From NCBI RefSeq assembly GCF_002150765.1, contig NZ_MUYM01000018.1:30365-94364 (forward strand): a stretch of DNA of 64,000 bases. The letters are read 5' to 3'. The translations under genes were made by a program, and so were the position numbers. Every line of letters starts with the position of its first letter. Positions within the stretch are counted from its first letter, which is position 1. Origin of the DNA: Lentzea kentuckyensis (GTDB taxonomy: Bacteria; Actinomycetota; Actinomycetes; Mycobacteriales; Pseudonocardiaceae). The notes beneath the pieces are model-generated. The model did no database searches and was not told the origin of the DNA. It worked only from the letters and a program-made list of their open reading frames with translations. Below, in pieces: positions 15,295 to 25,439 of this stretch.

Positions 15295-17976
15295 CTAACG
15301 CGCCAGCAGCGCTTCCAGCCGGTCGGCCTCCGCGGTACGCCCGTGGACGCGGTGCAGCCGCAGCGCCTCGCGCCACGCGTTCTCGGCCTGGCCTCGGTCA
15401 CCCGCCTCCGAGTGGGCCGCGCCGAGCCGTTCGAGGCTGAGCGCCACGTGGTTGTTGTGGCCCAGCTCGTCGAACAGGGCCACGGCCTCGCGGTAGTAGC
15501 TGACCGCCTCGGCGAACTGACCGCTGTGGTGGTGGATGTAGCCGAGACTGTCCAGCGTCTCGCCTTCGCCGTTGCGGTTGTCGTGGTGGCGGTGCAGCGC
15601 CAGCGCTTCCAGGCAGTGGGCGCGTGCCTCGTCGAACCGGCCGAGCAGCGCGGAGATCCACCCGAGCTGGTTGAGCGCGCTGGCCGCCCAGTGCGGTTCG
15701 GTGCCGGCGCGGTACAGCTCCAGTGCGGCGGTGGCGAGCTCGTGGGCCCCGACGAGGTCGCCCTCCCTGCCCACGGCCTGGGCGAGCGTCATGTTGGCGT
15801 GCGCCTGGCTGACGGTGTCACCGAGCTCTCCGGCGAGCTCGACGGCCTGCCGCAGGTAGCCCTTGGCCTCGTCCGTGCGGCCCGCTGACGCGCAGGTGTG
15901 GCCGAGGTTGCGCAGCGCGCGCACACCGATCGCCAGGTCGCCGATGGCCCGTGCGGAACGCAGACCGATTTGCAAGGCGGCGATGTGCGTGTCCGAGTCG
16001 CACCAGCGGAAGTGGAACGTGTCCAGCACGGCGGCGAGCTGCCACGCCTGCGCGTGCCAGCCCTGGTCGGCCGCCAGCCGCTGGGACGCGAGCACCGCGC
16101 GGTGTTCCGCGGTCAGCCAGCCGAGCGCGTCCGTCAGTGCGACCGGGCGGCTGCCTTCGACGGGCGGGCCGATCTCGACGGCCGGGCGGTCGGGGTCGAG
16201 CAGCTTGTCCGCGGCGTGCGCGGTCCTCAGGTAGTGGTCGACCACGCGGCGCAACGCGGTGGTGCGCACGTCCGCGTCGAGCTCGCGGGTCGCGCGTTCG
16301 GCCGCGTACAGGCGGACCAGGTCGTGCATGCGGTAGCGGGCGTCGGCCGACCGGGTCACCAGGTTCGCGGCCACGAGGTCGTCCGCGGGCTGCGGGAACA
16401 ACGCCGCCAGGGCCTCCTCGCCGATGTCGTCACCCGGCGCGAGGGCGATGAGGCCGACCAGGGTGACCGCCTCGGGCGGCAGGGCGCGATACGACCAGGA
16501 GAGCACCGCGCGCAGGTTGAGGTCGGTCTCGCCCGCGTCCAGCCCGTCCAGGCGGTGGGACCGCAGCTCGGTGGCCATCGACCCGAGGGACAACGACGGG
16601 TGCACGGCGGCGCGCGCGGCGACGATGCCCAGTGCCAGCGGCAGGCCGGCGCACAGCGTCAGCAGCTCCTTGACGGCGGCGGGTTCGGCGGCGACGCGCG
16701 CCTCGCCCAGGTGGCCGACGAGCAACGCGACCGCGTCGTCGTCGGACAGCACGTCCAGCGGCACCGACAACGCGCCGTGCGTCGCGACCAGCCCGGTCAG
16801 CGGGCGGCGGCTGGTGATCAGCGTGGTGCAGCTGGGACTGCCGGGCAGCAGCGGAGTCACCTGCGCGGTCTCCGCCGCGTTGTCCAGCAGCACCAGCATC
16901 CGCCTGCCCGCGATCCGGCTGCGGTACAGCGCGGCCTGGTCGTCGACCGAACCGGGGATGTCGTCGGCCGCGACGCCGAGCGCGCCGAGGAAGCCGCGCA
17001 GCGCGGCGGTCGGCGGCAGCGGGTCCGTCTTCGGGTCGAAGCCGCGCAGGTTCACGTACAGCTGGCCGTCCGGGAACTCCGTGGCGTTGTCGTGCGCCCA
17101 CTGCAGGGCGAGCCACGTCTTGCCGATTCCGCCACCGCCGCCGATAGCCGAGATCACGGCGGTGCCGGAACGCCTGGCGGACAACGCTTCCAACTCGTCG
17201 GAGCGGCCGGCGAACAGGCCGGGGCGCGGGGGCAGCTGCCGGGGCACGTTGCTCGCGGTGAGCTGGTCGCCGGACAGGATCCGCTGGTGCAGCTCGCGCA
17301 ACGGCTGGCCGGGATCGGTGCCCAGCTCATCGGCGAGCCGCGTGCGGAACGCCCGGTAGTGCGCCATCGCGTCGCTGGACCGCCCGGCGAGGTGCAGGGC
17401 GGTCATCAGCTGGCCCGCCACCCGCTCGTCGAACGGGTGCTCGGCCGCACGGGCGGGCAGATCGGTCAGCAGCTCCGCGTGCTCACCCAGCCTCAGCAGC
17501 ACGTCGGCGTGGTCCATTTCGGCCGCGAACCGCTGCCGTCGCAACGACTCCCGCACGCCTTGCGCCCACGGCGTGTCCTGCCCGGAGAGCGGTTCCCCGC
17601 GCCACAGGCCGAACGCCTGCCGGAACAGTTCGGCCGCCCGGTCGTCAGAGGCGGCCCTGGCCTCGCCGATCAGCCGGGTGAACCGGTGCACGTCGACGTC
17701 GTCGGGATCGACCGCGAGGAGGTAACCGCCCGACTGCCTGCCGATCTCGATGCCGGCCTTGCGGATCCGGGTCAGGTAGGAGAACAGCGTGCCGCGCGCG
17801 GTCAGCGGCGGGTGGTCGCCCCACACCCGGTCGACCAGCTGGTCCGCGGTCACCGGTGTGTTCACGTGCATCAGCAGCACGGCAAGCACCCACCGCTGCC
17901 GCGCGTGCCCGATTTCGACGTTTACATCCTGATTTAGGGCTCTGATCTCGCCCAGGAGACCGAATTGCACGCCCAT
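15295..17976 (-). CDS. AfsR/SARP-family regulator (DNA-binding, BTAD, NB-ARC, TPR)
   Basis: 893 residues in the AfsR arrangement. A winged-helix OmpR-like DNA-binding domain spans about 1-90, with the typical RQRWVLAVLLMHVNTPVTAD and VWGD segments. A bacterial transcriptional activation domain spans about 95-240. The NB-ARC ATPase has Walker A GGGGIGKT near 280-287 and a TSRRPL motif, and TPR helices run from about 600 to the end. Such regulators activate nearby or distant secondary-metabolite and developmental genes. It is divergent from the RHS gene with 111 bases between the starts, so it may control that gene. Its stop lies 57 bases from the MFS start. Confidence 0.92.
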   Translation of the reverse strand: MGVQFGLLGEIRALNQDVNVEIGHARQRWVLAVLLMHVNTPVTADQLVDRVWGDHPPLTARGTLFSYLTRIRKAGIEIGRQSGGYLLAVDPDDVDVHRFTRLIGEARAASDDRAAELFRQAFGLWRGEPLSGQDTPWAQGVRESLRRQRFAAEMDHADVLLRLGEHAELLTDLPARAAEHPFDERVAGQLMTALHLAGRSSDAMAHYRAFRTRLADELGTDPGQPLRELHQRILSGDQLTASNVPRQLPPRPGLFAGRSDELEALSARRSGTAVISAIGGGGGIGKTWLALQWAHDNATEFPDGQLYVNLRGFDPKTDPLPPTAALRGFLGALGVAADDIPGSVDDQAALYRSRIAGRRMLVLLDNAAETAQVTPLLPGSPSCTTLITSRRPLTGLVATHGALSVPLDVLSDDDAVALLVGHLGEARVAAEPAAVKELLTLCAGLPLALGIVAARAAVHPSLSLGSMATELRSHRLDGLDAGETDLNLRAVLSWSYRALPPEAVTLVGLIALAPGDDIGEEALAALFPQPADDLVAANLVTRSADARYRMHDLVRLYAAERATRELDADVRTTALRRVVDHYLRTAHAADKLLDPDRPAVEIGPPVEGSRPVALTDALGWLTAEHRAVLASQRLAADQGWHAQAWQLAAVLDTFHFRWCDSDTHIAALQIGLRSARAIGDLAIGVRALRNLGHTCASAGRTDEAKGYLRQAVELAGELGDTVSQAHANMTLAQAVGREGDLVGAHELATAALELYRAGTEPHWAASALNQLGWISALLGRFDEARAHCLEALALHRHHDNRNGEGETLDSLGYIHHHSGQFAEAVSYYREAVALFDELGHNNHVALSLERLGAAHSEAGDRGQAENAWREALRLHRVHGRTAEADRLEALLAR

Positions 17977-18087
17977 CCCCGTTCAATGTTTGTTCAAGAT
18001 CGTCATTTTATGTTCCCGCGTGAGCTCTGAACAGGGCCTCGGCACCCGCGTGTGCTCGCACGTGTGTGCCTTGAAGAGGGGGACTTC

Positions 18088-21000
18088 ATGGGAAAAAGAG
18101 TCGTGGTCGCCGTGGTGGCGGCCGTGTTGCTCTCCTCCGTCGAGGTGGTGTTGGTGCCATCTGGTGCATCCGCCGCCCCGATCGCCAAGAATCCGCGTGA
18201 GGTGGCGCTGCTCAAAAGCGCCACCGGCCGGAACGAGCCCGCCGCGAAACAGGTGGGCGATTTCACGCCGCTGGCCACGTCGAAGGCAAGCCATTTCGAC
18301 GCCAAGCGGTCGAAACTGGTCTCGCGGTCGATGTTCACCGAGGAGTACGAGAACCCGGACGGCACCCGGACCGTCAAGCAGTCGACCGCGCCGCTGAACG
18401 TGCGCGACGCCGCCGGCGCGTGGCAGCCGGTGGACACCGGTCTGCAGGTGGACGGGAAGTCGCAGCGCGCCAAGGCCAAGCGGCATCCGCTCGACCCCTC
18501 GTTCGCGGGCAGGGCGAACGATGGCGCCGTGCTGTCCGTGCAGGTCGACGAGCACAAGGTCGCGCTGGCGCTGGACCAGGCCAAGCCGGCCACCGCGAAG
18601 GTCGACGGCGACCGGGTGAGCTACGCCGACGTCGCACCGGACACCGACCTGGACTACGAGGTCGAGTCCGGCCAGGTCAAGGAGACGATCAAGGTCAAGC
18701 GGCCGGGCCGGTCGTCGTGGCGGTTCCGGCTCGACACCGGCGGCCTGACCCCGCGCGTCGAGAACGGCGCGGTGCTGCTCGCCGACGGCGCGGGCGCGGT
18801 CAAGCTGGTGATCCCGCCGGTCGAGACCTGGGACTCCTCCGGCAAGGACGGGCAGGCGCCCGCGACGACCGGTGGCACCTACGCCGTCGAACGGGACGGG
18901 AACGCCTGGTCGTTGACCGTCGGCGTCGACGAGAAGTGGCTCAACGACCCGAAGCGCGTGTACCCGGTGAGCGTCGACCCGACCTTCACCTACGGCGTCA
19001 AGGAGTCGCACACCTACCGCTCCGACGGCTACACCTGCGACAACTGCGGCCTGCGCATCGGCAACAGCCAGGCCAAGGGCGACACGTACAACCGCAGCTG
19101 GTTCTTCATCGACTACTCGCCGCTCTTCGGCAAGAACGTCGTGGGCGCGCGGCTCGACGTCACCCGTGACACCAGCACCACCGGGTCGATCAAGACCTGG
19201 GGCGCCGGGCTCTACCACGCGAGTGACCGCAACATCAACGGACTCGGCCAGTACCTCGCGGGCGCGCTCGTCGGTGACGAAGGTTCCTTCAGCAGCAACG
19301 ACTTCACGAACTTCCTGCGCACCAGGGTCAACGCGCGCGACCTCAACGTCGCGTTCATGATGACCGGCACCGAGCAGGCGGGTACCTGGACCTACAAGCA
19401 CCTCAACGCCACCCTGGTCGTCGACACCGGCACCGCGCCACCCGCGCCCGCGCTCGTCGCGCCCGCGGACGGCAGCGTGCTGACCGGGCTCACGCCGACG
19501 CTCTCGGTCAGCCCGGTGACCGACCCGGACGGCGACGCGGTCAAGTACTGCTTCAAGATCGCCACCGGTTCGGACGCGCAGTCCGGCGTCGTGGTCGACT
19601 CCGGCTGCCTCCCGACTCCGGACTGGCAGGTGCCCGCGGGCGTGCTGCAGGACGGTGTCGCCTACACCTGGCGCGCGTCCGCCTACTCCGGTTCGACCAT
19701 GGTCACGCCGACCTGGGTCGGCCACGTCAAGGTGGACCAGCGGATCGGCAACCACGGACCGTCCCCTGTGGACACCGTCGGCCCGATCGCGGTGAACCTC
19801 GCCAACGGCAACGTCCAGACGTCCGAGACCACGCCGACGTTCGTCACGGTCGGCGGCAACGCGGGCTTGACGTTCAGTTACAACTCGCAGCAGCGCGACG
19901 TCAAGGGGCTGCGCGCGCAGTACTTCAACGACCTGAGCCACAACGGCATCATCAACCCCGGCCAGCAGCCCGTGCTGGTGCGGACCGAGCCGCAGGTCAA
20001 CGTCTCGTGGGGCACGGACTCCCCGTTCGCGCCCGCGCTGGGCGCCGACTGGTTCGTCGTGCGCTGGGAGGGTTTCTTCCAGGCGCCCTTCACGGCCAAG
20101 TACAAGTTCGCCGGCCTGCACGACGACGGCGCCGAGGTGTTCATCAACAACACCAAGATCTACGACGGTGACGGCGCCAGCGACGTGAACTGGGCCGCGG
20201 GCACCGAGGTCGCGCTGACCGCCGGCCAGCGCGTGCCGATCAAGGTGGAACTGCAGGAGATCACCAGCGGGTCGCAGATGCGCCTGTTCGTCCGCACCAC
20301 CGACGCCGAGGCCGTGCCGCCGCAGATCGTGCCGGCCGACTGGCTGTTCAGCAGCGACCTGCCCGCGTTGCCGCAGGGCTGGACGTTGTCCGCGGATCTC
20401 GACGGCAGCGGCGTCAACTACACCACGGCACAGGTCACCGACCAGAACGTGGTGCTGACCGACGCCTCGGGCGGCAAGCACACGTGGACGAAGAAGAGTT
20501 CGGGTGGCTACACCGCACCCGAGGGTGAGGACGGCGTGCTTTCGCTCGACACGGCCGGTCTGGTCACGTTGAACGAGGGCGGCACCATCTTCACGTTCCG
20601 CGCGGACGGCAAGCTCGACACCCAGTACTCGGTCGCGGACTCGCGCAAACCCGCCACGCTGCAGAACGTCTACGACGGCGGCACCCCCGCGCGGCTCACG
20701 CAGATCAAGGACCCGGTCAGCGGCCGCGCGCACGTGTTGCACTACAACAGGTCCGGTGACGACTGCTACGGCGGTGCCACGCCACCGTCCGGTGCCGATC
20801 CCGCCCCGCCGGCCCAGATGCTCTGCCGAGTGTCCTATTGGGACGGTACGGAGACGCGGATCTGGTACAACGGCGGCCACCTGTCGCGGATCGAGGACCC
20901 GGGCTCGCAGGTCACCGACTACGGCTACACCGGCGACCTGCTCGACCAGGTGCGGCCCTCGCTGATCAACGACTGGATCGCGGCCGACCCGGCTGGGCGA

Positions 21001-24000
21001 GCCGGTCTCACCGACATCGCCGCGAAGATCGAGTACGACCAGTCGACCGGCAAGGCCAAGGCCACCAAGGTGACCGCGCCGGCAGCGGCACCTGGCAAGC
21101 CGCGCGCGACGCACACCTACGGCTACGACCCGGCGAACCGGCAGACGTCCATCGCCGCCGCTGGGCACGCCCAGCCCAGCCGCGTCACCTACGACGACGC
21201 CGACCGGTTGCTGACCTCGACCGACGGCACCGGCCGGACGACGCGGCAGAGCTGGAACGCCAAGGACAAGATGCTCTCGTCCACGGACTCCGCCGGTCGC
21301 ATGTCGACCACGGAGTACGACTACGCGGACCGGCCGGTCGGCCAGTACGGCCCCGCACCCGCCTCCTGCTTCGCCGGTCAGATCCCGACCGGTGCGTGCT
21401 GGGACAAGGTGCCCGCCACGACCACGAAGTACGACGAGGGCATGAAGGGGCTCAGCGCGTCGTTCTACGACAACACCACGCTGGCCGGGGTGCCGAAGGT
21501 CGTCATGACCGGCGTCGGCACCGCGGACGGAACGCTGGCGGCCAACTGGGGCTGGGAACGCGGGCATCCGCCGAACATGCCGAACGACGTGTTCTCCGCC
21601 CGGTTCACCGGAGAGATCGTCTTCCCGGCGGGCGGCGAGTACACGCTGCGCGCGTTCGTGGACGACGGCATCCGGATGTGGATCGACGACGCGTTGGTGA
21701 TCGACGACTGGAAGCACGTCGACACGGCCACCTGGCGGGAGGCCAAGACCACCAGCCCGACGGTGGGCGCGGTGAAGCGCATCCGGATCGACTACCTCAA
21801 CGACGTGGGCTACTCGAGGATCGAGCTGCACTGGACCACCCCGTTCGGCACGCAGGAGATCGTCCCGGGCCACCTGCTGCGTCCTCGCTACGGCCTCGCC
21901 ACCACGACGACCGGTGCGGAGTCGGCAGGGGTGCCGGACAAGGTCGGCGCGGTCCGGTACGACGGCGGCCTCGACCCGGTCTACGGGCTCGCCACGTCGA
22001 ACGTCGCCGACCCGAACGGGCAGGCACTGGCGCAGAGCACCGGGTATGAGGCGCCCGGCAGCGGCTACCTGCGCGTCACCACCAAGTCCCAGCCCACCGG
22101 CGCGCAGACGACCAACACCTACTACGGGGACAACGAGACCAGGGCCAATCCCTGTGTCCCCGGCAGCCCCGCCGTCAACCAGGCGGGTGCGCTGAAGCAG
22201 ACGACCTCGGCGCGCACCGACGAGCAGATCTACGACGCCTCGGGCCGTGTGGTGGCCAAGGCGGTCGCCGGAGACTGGCAGTGCACGGAGTACGACGCCA
22301 GGGACCGGGTGGTCAAGCAGACCTTCCCGGCGAGTTCGACCGATGGCGCCAGGACCGTCAACCACACGTACGGCGTGAACGGTGACCCGCTGACGTCGAC
22401 GACGGCCGACCACAACGGCACGGTCACCGCGTCGGTCGACCTGCTCGGCCGGACCGTCCGCCACACGGACGTGCACGGCACGAAGACCGTGATCGAGTAC
22501 GACCAGAACGGACGGGTCGTCAGCACCACGACGACGCCGCCGAACCCGGCCGACAGCCCGATCGTCAGCTCGTTCACCTACGACGACGCGGACCGGCTGC
22601 TCACCACCAAGGTGGGCACGACCGTGCTGGCCACCAGCACGTACGACGCGGCGGGCGAGCTCGCGTCCGTCGACTACGCCAACGGCTCGAAGCTGAGCGC
22701 CATCGGCAAGGACGAGGCGGGCCGGGCGACGTCGCTCACCTGGCTGACCTCGGACGGCAAGCAGGTGGTGTCGGCGGTGACCCGGACGAAGAGAGGAACG
22801 ATCGTCGACGAGTCGCTCGGCGGGGCGGACCCGAACCCGAACGGCGCCAACTACGTCTACGACGCGACGGGCCGGATGACCCAGGCCTGGGTGCCCGGTC
22901 ACCACTACACCTACGACTTCACGTCGTCGGCGCCGTCTGGCTGTCCATCCGGGACGGTGGGCAACGCCGGCCTGAACACCAACCGCGTGCGGTTGCAGGA
23001 CGAGACCGCGGCGGGCCCGGTGCTGACCGGCTACTGCTACGACGCGCAGGACCGGTTGCTCGCCACCACCGGTACGAACCCGATGACCGGGTTCACCTAC
23101 GACAAGCAGGGCAACACGACCCAGTTCACGGCGGGAGCGACGACCACGTACCTCGACTTCGACGGTGCGGGCCGCAACACCAAGGCGCGCAACACCGGTA
23201 CCGACCCGGCGAGCGTCGCGTACCTGCGCGACGCGACCAACCGGATCGTCCGTCGTGACACGACGCAGGGCGACACGATCGCGTCCGTGCTCTACAGCTA
23301 CACGGCGGCAGGCGACTCGAGCGACCTGGCGCTGGACGCGAACAAGAAGCTGCTCTCCACGACGATCAGCCTGCCCGGTGGCGTGCTGTACACGGCGGCG
23401 GCCCAGATGACCTGGGACCACCCGTCCGTGCGCGGCGACCTCGTCCTCACCACGGACGCGGGCGGCAAGCAGAGCGGCGGCCTGCGTTCCTACGCGCCGT
23501 TCGGTGAGCCGTTGAACGACGTGCCGGACAACCAGCCGGGCAAGATGGACTACGGCTGGCTCGGGCAGCACCAGCGTCCGTACGAGCACGCGGGTTCGCT
23601 CGCGCTCGTGCAGATGGGTGCCCGGCCGTACAGCCCGGTCCTCGGTCGGTTCCTCGCGATGGACCCGGTGGAGGGCGGTTCCGCCAACGACTACGACTAC
23701 GTGGGCGCGAACCCGGTGAACGACACCGACCTCGACGGCCAGTGGTCGCTGAAGTGGCGGTGGCGCGTGCCCTCCATCCGCAACGTCGGCAGGCGCCTCT
23801 TCTACGCCGCTCGTTTCGCGCGGAACCTCCCGTTCACCGCGTTGTCCGTGGGATGGGCGAAGCTGTGGGGCGGGCGCTGCTCCAGGGCGCCCGGCCTGAT
23901 GATCCACTGCACCCGGATGCGGTGGGGCTACGGGACACGTGGGGGCGTGACCATCGGCAACACGTACCTCACCCCGTCCGCGAGGGTGAGCGGCCCGGTG

Positions 24001-24177
24001 GCCAGGCACGAGTCGGTGCACGCGACCCAGTGGGGGATCTTCGGCTTGCATTTCCCCGTCTACTACGGCATCACGGAGATCTTCCAGCCGGGGGGCCTGA
24101 ATTTCTGGGAGCGACAGGCCGGGCAGTGTGCCGGCGGATACTGCGAGCTGAAAAAGCACCGCTGGGCCAGGATCTGA
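18088..24177 (+). CDS. secreted RHS/YD-repeat protein with PA14-like regions and HExxH C-terminal domain
   Basis: 2029 residues from ATG 18088, preceded by a GAAGAGGGGG site and followed by a signal peptide ending near SGASA. The order is: an N-terminal beta-rich region; a first PA14-like domain (about 605-760, GLRAQYFND ... FAGLHDDGAEVFINN); a YD-repeat region; a second PA14-like domain (about 1120-1260, FVDDGIRMWIDD); further YD repeats; the RHS core (PVLGRFLAMDPVEGG) ending at a D-x-DG motif; and a variable tail of about 145 residues. The tail contains HESVH at residues 1974-1978, an HExxH zincin motif, followed by GITEIF and ERQAG with candidate third Glu ligands. This fits polymorphic-toxin architecture, with the tail as a possible metallopeptidase. 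No immunity-like gene follows. Confidence 0.88.
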   Translation: MGKRVVVAVVAAVLLSSVEVVLVPSGASAAPIAKNPREVALLKSATGRNEPAAKQVGDFTPLATSKASHFDAKRSKLVSRSMFTEEYENPDGTRTVKQSTAPLNVRDAAGAWQPVDTGLQVDGKSQRAKAKRHPLDPSFAGRANDGAVLSVQVDEHKVALALDQAKPATAKVDGDRVSYADVAPDTDLDYEVESGQVKETIKVKRPGRSSWRFRLDTGGLTPRVENGAVLLADGAGAVKLVIPPVETWDSSGKDGQAPATTGGTYAVERDGNAWSLTVGVDEKWLNDPKRVYPVSVDPTFTYGVKESHTYRSDGYTCDNCGLRIGNSQAKGDTYNRSWFFIDYSPLFGKNVVGARLDVTRDTSTTGSIKTWGAGLYHASDRNINGLGQYLAGALVGDEGSFSSNDFTNFLRTRVNARDLNVAFMMTGTEQAGTWTYKHLNATLVVDTGTAPPAPALVAPADGSVLTGLTPTLSVSPVTDPDGDAVKYCFKIATGSDAQSGVVVDSGCLPTPDWQVPAGVLQDGVAYTWRASAYSGSTMVTPTWVGHVKVDQRIGNHGPSPVDTVGPIAVNLANGNVQTSETTPTFVTVGGNAGLTFSYNSQQRDVKGLRAQYFNDLSHNGIINPGQQPVLVRTEPQVNVSWGTDSPFAPALGADWFVVRWEGFFQAPFTAKYKFAGLHDDGAEVFINNTKIYDGDGASDVNWAAGTEVALTAGQRVPIKVELQEITSGSQMRLFVRTTDAEAVPPQIVPADWLFSSDLPALPQGWTLSADLDGSGVNYTTAQVTDQNVVLTDASGGKHTWTKKSSGGYTAPEGEDGVLSLDTAGLVTLNEGGTIFTFRADGKLDTQYSVADSRKPATLQNVYDGGTPARLTQIKDPVSGRAHVLHYNRSGDDCYGGATPPSGADPAPPAQMLCRVSYWDGTETRIWYNGGHLSRIEDPGSQVTDYGYTGDLLDQVRPSLINDWIAADPAGRAGLTDIAAKIEYDQSTGKAKATKVTAPAAAPGKPRATHTYGYDPANRQTSIAAAGHAQPSRVTYDDADRLLTSTDGTGRTTRQSWNAKDKMLSSTDSAGRMSTTEYDYADRPVGQYGPAPASCFAGQIPTGACWDKVPATTTKYDEGMKGLSASFYDNTTLAGVPKVVMTGVGTADGTLAANWGWERGHPPNMPNDVFSARFTGEIVFPAGGEYTLRAFVDDGIRMWIDDALVIDDWKHVDTATWREAKTTSPTVGAVKRIRIDYLNDVGYSRIELHWTTPFGTQEIVPGHLLRPRYGLATTTTGAESAGVPDKVGAVRYDGGLDPVYGLATSNVADPNGQALAQSTGYEAPGSGYLRVTTKSQPTGAQTTNTYYGDNETRANPCVPGSPAVNQAGALKQTTSARTDEQIYDASGRVVAKAVAGDWQCTEYDARDRVVKQTFPASSTDGARTVNHTYGVNGDPLTSTTADHNGTVTASVDLLGRTVRHTDVHGTKTVIEYDQNGRVVSTTTTPPNPADSPIVSSFTYDDADRLLTTKVGTTVLATSTYDAAGELASVDYANGSKLSAIGKDEAGRATSLTWLTSDGKQVVSAVTRTKRGTIVDESLGGADPNPNGANYVYDATGRMTQAWVPGHHYTYDFTSSAPSGCPSGTVGNAGLNTNRVRLQDETAAGPVLTGYCYDAQDRLLATTGTNPMTGFTYDKQGNTTQFTAGATTTYLDFDGAGRNTKARNTGTDPASVAYLRDATNRIVRRDTTQGDTIASVLYSYTAAGDSSDLALDANKKLLSTTISLPGGVLYTAAAQMTWDHPSVRGDLVLTTDAGGKQSGGLRSYAPFGEPLNDVPDNQPGKMDYGWLGQHQRPYEHAGSLALVQMGARPYSPVLGRFLAMDPVEGGSANDYDYVGANPVNDTDLDGQWSLKWRWRVPSIRNVGRRLFYAARFARNLPFTALSVGWAKLWGGRCSRAPGLMIHCTRMRWGYGTRGGVTIGNTYLTPSARVSGPVARHESVHATQWGIFGLHFPVYYGITEIFQPGGLNFWERQAGQCAGGYCELKKHRWARI

Positions 24178-24183
24178 CCATCG

Positions 24184-24213
24184 GCGGCGTGACCCGGCAA
24201 CGGGTCACGCCGC
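24184..24213. terminator. bidirectional hairpin between RHS and MscS genes
   Basis: A 13-bp perfect stem, GCGGCGTGACCCG (24184-24196) and CGGGTCACGCCGC (24201-24213), closed by a GCAA tetraloop. It sits between the two convergent stop codons and touches the MscS stop. Confidence 0.85.
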
Positions 24214-25295
24214 TAGTTCTTGGGCCCCGCAAACGCTTGCTCGCGCAGAGCCCCGTCCAGGCTCTCGCCGAACACCCGCGCGTCGGTGTGCTGGTCGCCG
24301 GTGGGCAACTGCCGCTTGGTCCCCGTGACCGCACGCGTCCTGACCTGCGGCAATGCGCCGTTGTGCTGGCGCTGCACCCAATCCACCAGGTGCTCGCGAA
24401 CCAGACACCGCAGATCCCACAACTTCCCGGCGTCGGCCGCACTCACCAGTGCCCTGAGCCGCACGAAACCCTGAGTGGCGGCCGTGACCTGCAACACGGA
24501 CACCCGCCCGTCCCACAGGTCGTTGCCCTCCAGCATGGACCGCATCTCCTGCCGCATGGCGTCCACCGGCACCGTCCAGTCCAGATCCAGCTCGACGGTT
24601 CCCAGCAACGCCGACTGCGTGCGCGTCCAGTTCTCGAAGGGAGTCTTCAGGAAGTACGAGGTGGGCAACACCAGCCGCCGGTCGTCCCACAGGTGCAGCA
24701 CCACGTACGTCAGCGTGATGTCCTCGACCCGACCCCACTCACCTTCAACCACCACAACGTCATCCAGCCGCACCGCGTCGCTGAACGCGATCTGCATCCC
24801 CGAAATCACGTTGCCCAGCAACGACTGCGCCGCCAACGCCGCCACCGCACCAATAACAGCCGCGGACGCCAGAACCGTCGACCCGACCGCGCGCGCCCCC
24901 GGGAACGTCATCAGAATCGCGCCCACCGCCAACACACCGATGATCACCAACGCCAACCGGCGCACCAACGTGACCTGCGTGTGCACGCGCCGTGCGTGCC
25001 GGTTGTCCGTGACGTCCGTGCGAATCCGCGAAAGCGAGATGTCCACCAGCGTGCTGATGAGAGCCGACAGCAGCCACGCACCGGCCAGGATCAGCGCGAT
25101 GCCCAGCACGTGCAGGGTGATCGGCGCGTCCATCGGGTACACGCTCAGGCTTGTCTGGGTCGCCAGCAGGGCTCCGAACACCTGACCTGGCCGGTACATC
25201 TTGCCGCTGTGGGTGAAGCGCCGCACCAGCCGATGGACCACTTCCACCACCAGCAACGCGAACGCGATCGAACAGCCGAGCACCACGAACAGCAC
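24213..25295 (-). CDS. MscS-family mechanosensitive channel
   Basis: 360 residues from GTG 25295, which has a strong GGAGGAGGAAC site upstream. The N-terminal part has four hydrophobic segments. The pore helix and following beta domain are recognisable as AVIGAVAALAAQSLLGNVISG and IAFSDAVRLDDVVVVEGEWGRVEDITLTY, the signature of MscS/YnaI-type channels. The C-terminal end is polar and cytoplasmic. By family it releases solutes under hypo-osmotic stress. The upstream gap holds hairpins and dispersed repeats. It is separated from the M1 peptidase by 294 bases, so it is probably a separate transcript. Confidence 0.9.
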   Translation of the reverse strand: MLFVVLGCSIAFALLVVEVVHRLVRRFTHSGKMYRPGQVFGALLATQTSLSVYPMDAPITLHVLGIALILAGAWLLSALISTLVDISLSRIRTDVTDNRHARRVHTQVTLVRRLALVIIGVLAVGAILMTFPGARAVGSTVLASAAVIGAVAALAAQSLLGNVISGMQIAFSDAVRLDDVVVVEGEWGRVEDITLTYVVLHLWDDRRLVLPTSYFLKTPFENWTRTQSALLGTVELDLDWTVPVDAMRQEMRSMLEGNDLWDGRVSVLQVTAATQGFVRLRALVSAADAGKLWDLRCLVREHLVDWVQRQHNGALPQVRTRAVTGTKRQLPTGDQHTDARVFGESLDGALREQAFAGPKN

Positions 25296-25345
25296 GTCGT
25301 TCCTCCTCCCGTATCGAGGCGGGGTACCCGGTGTCTGGGGAGGGG

Positions 25346-25392
25346 AACACCATGAATCAGGTCACGCGAAAGGCCCTTGCTCTCATGGTGTT
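25346..25392. terminator. inverted repeat upstream of the MscS gene
   Basis: Arms AACACCATGA (25346-25355) and TCATGGTGTT (25383-25392) are perfect complements around a 27-base loop. The element lies between the M1 peptidase stop and the MscS start and may stop read-through or act in the MscS leader. Confidence 0.4.
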
Positions 25393-25439
25393 GGCGAGGG
25401 AAGTTGGTAGTAGCTGACGTGATCAGCAAACGCTTGCGT

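Noticed and set aside
17983..24159. A 2058-codon open frame antisense to the RHS gene
   Set aside because: It mirrors the codon bias of the GC-rich sense gene, has Arg/Val/His-rich low-complexity sequence and no domain. The sense strand has clear PA14, YD and RHS signatures.
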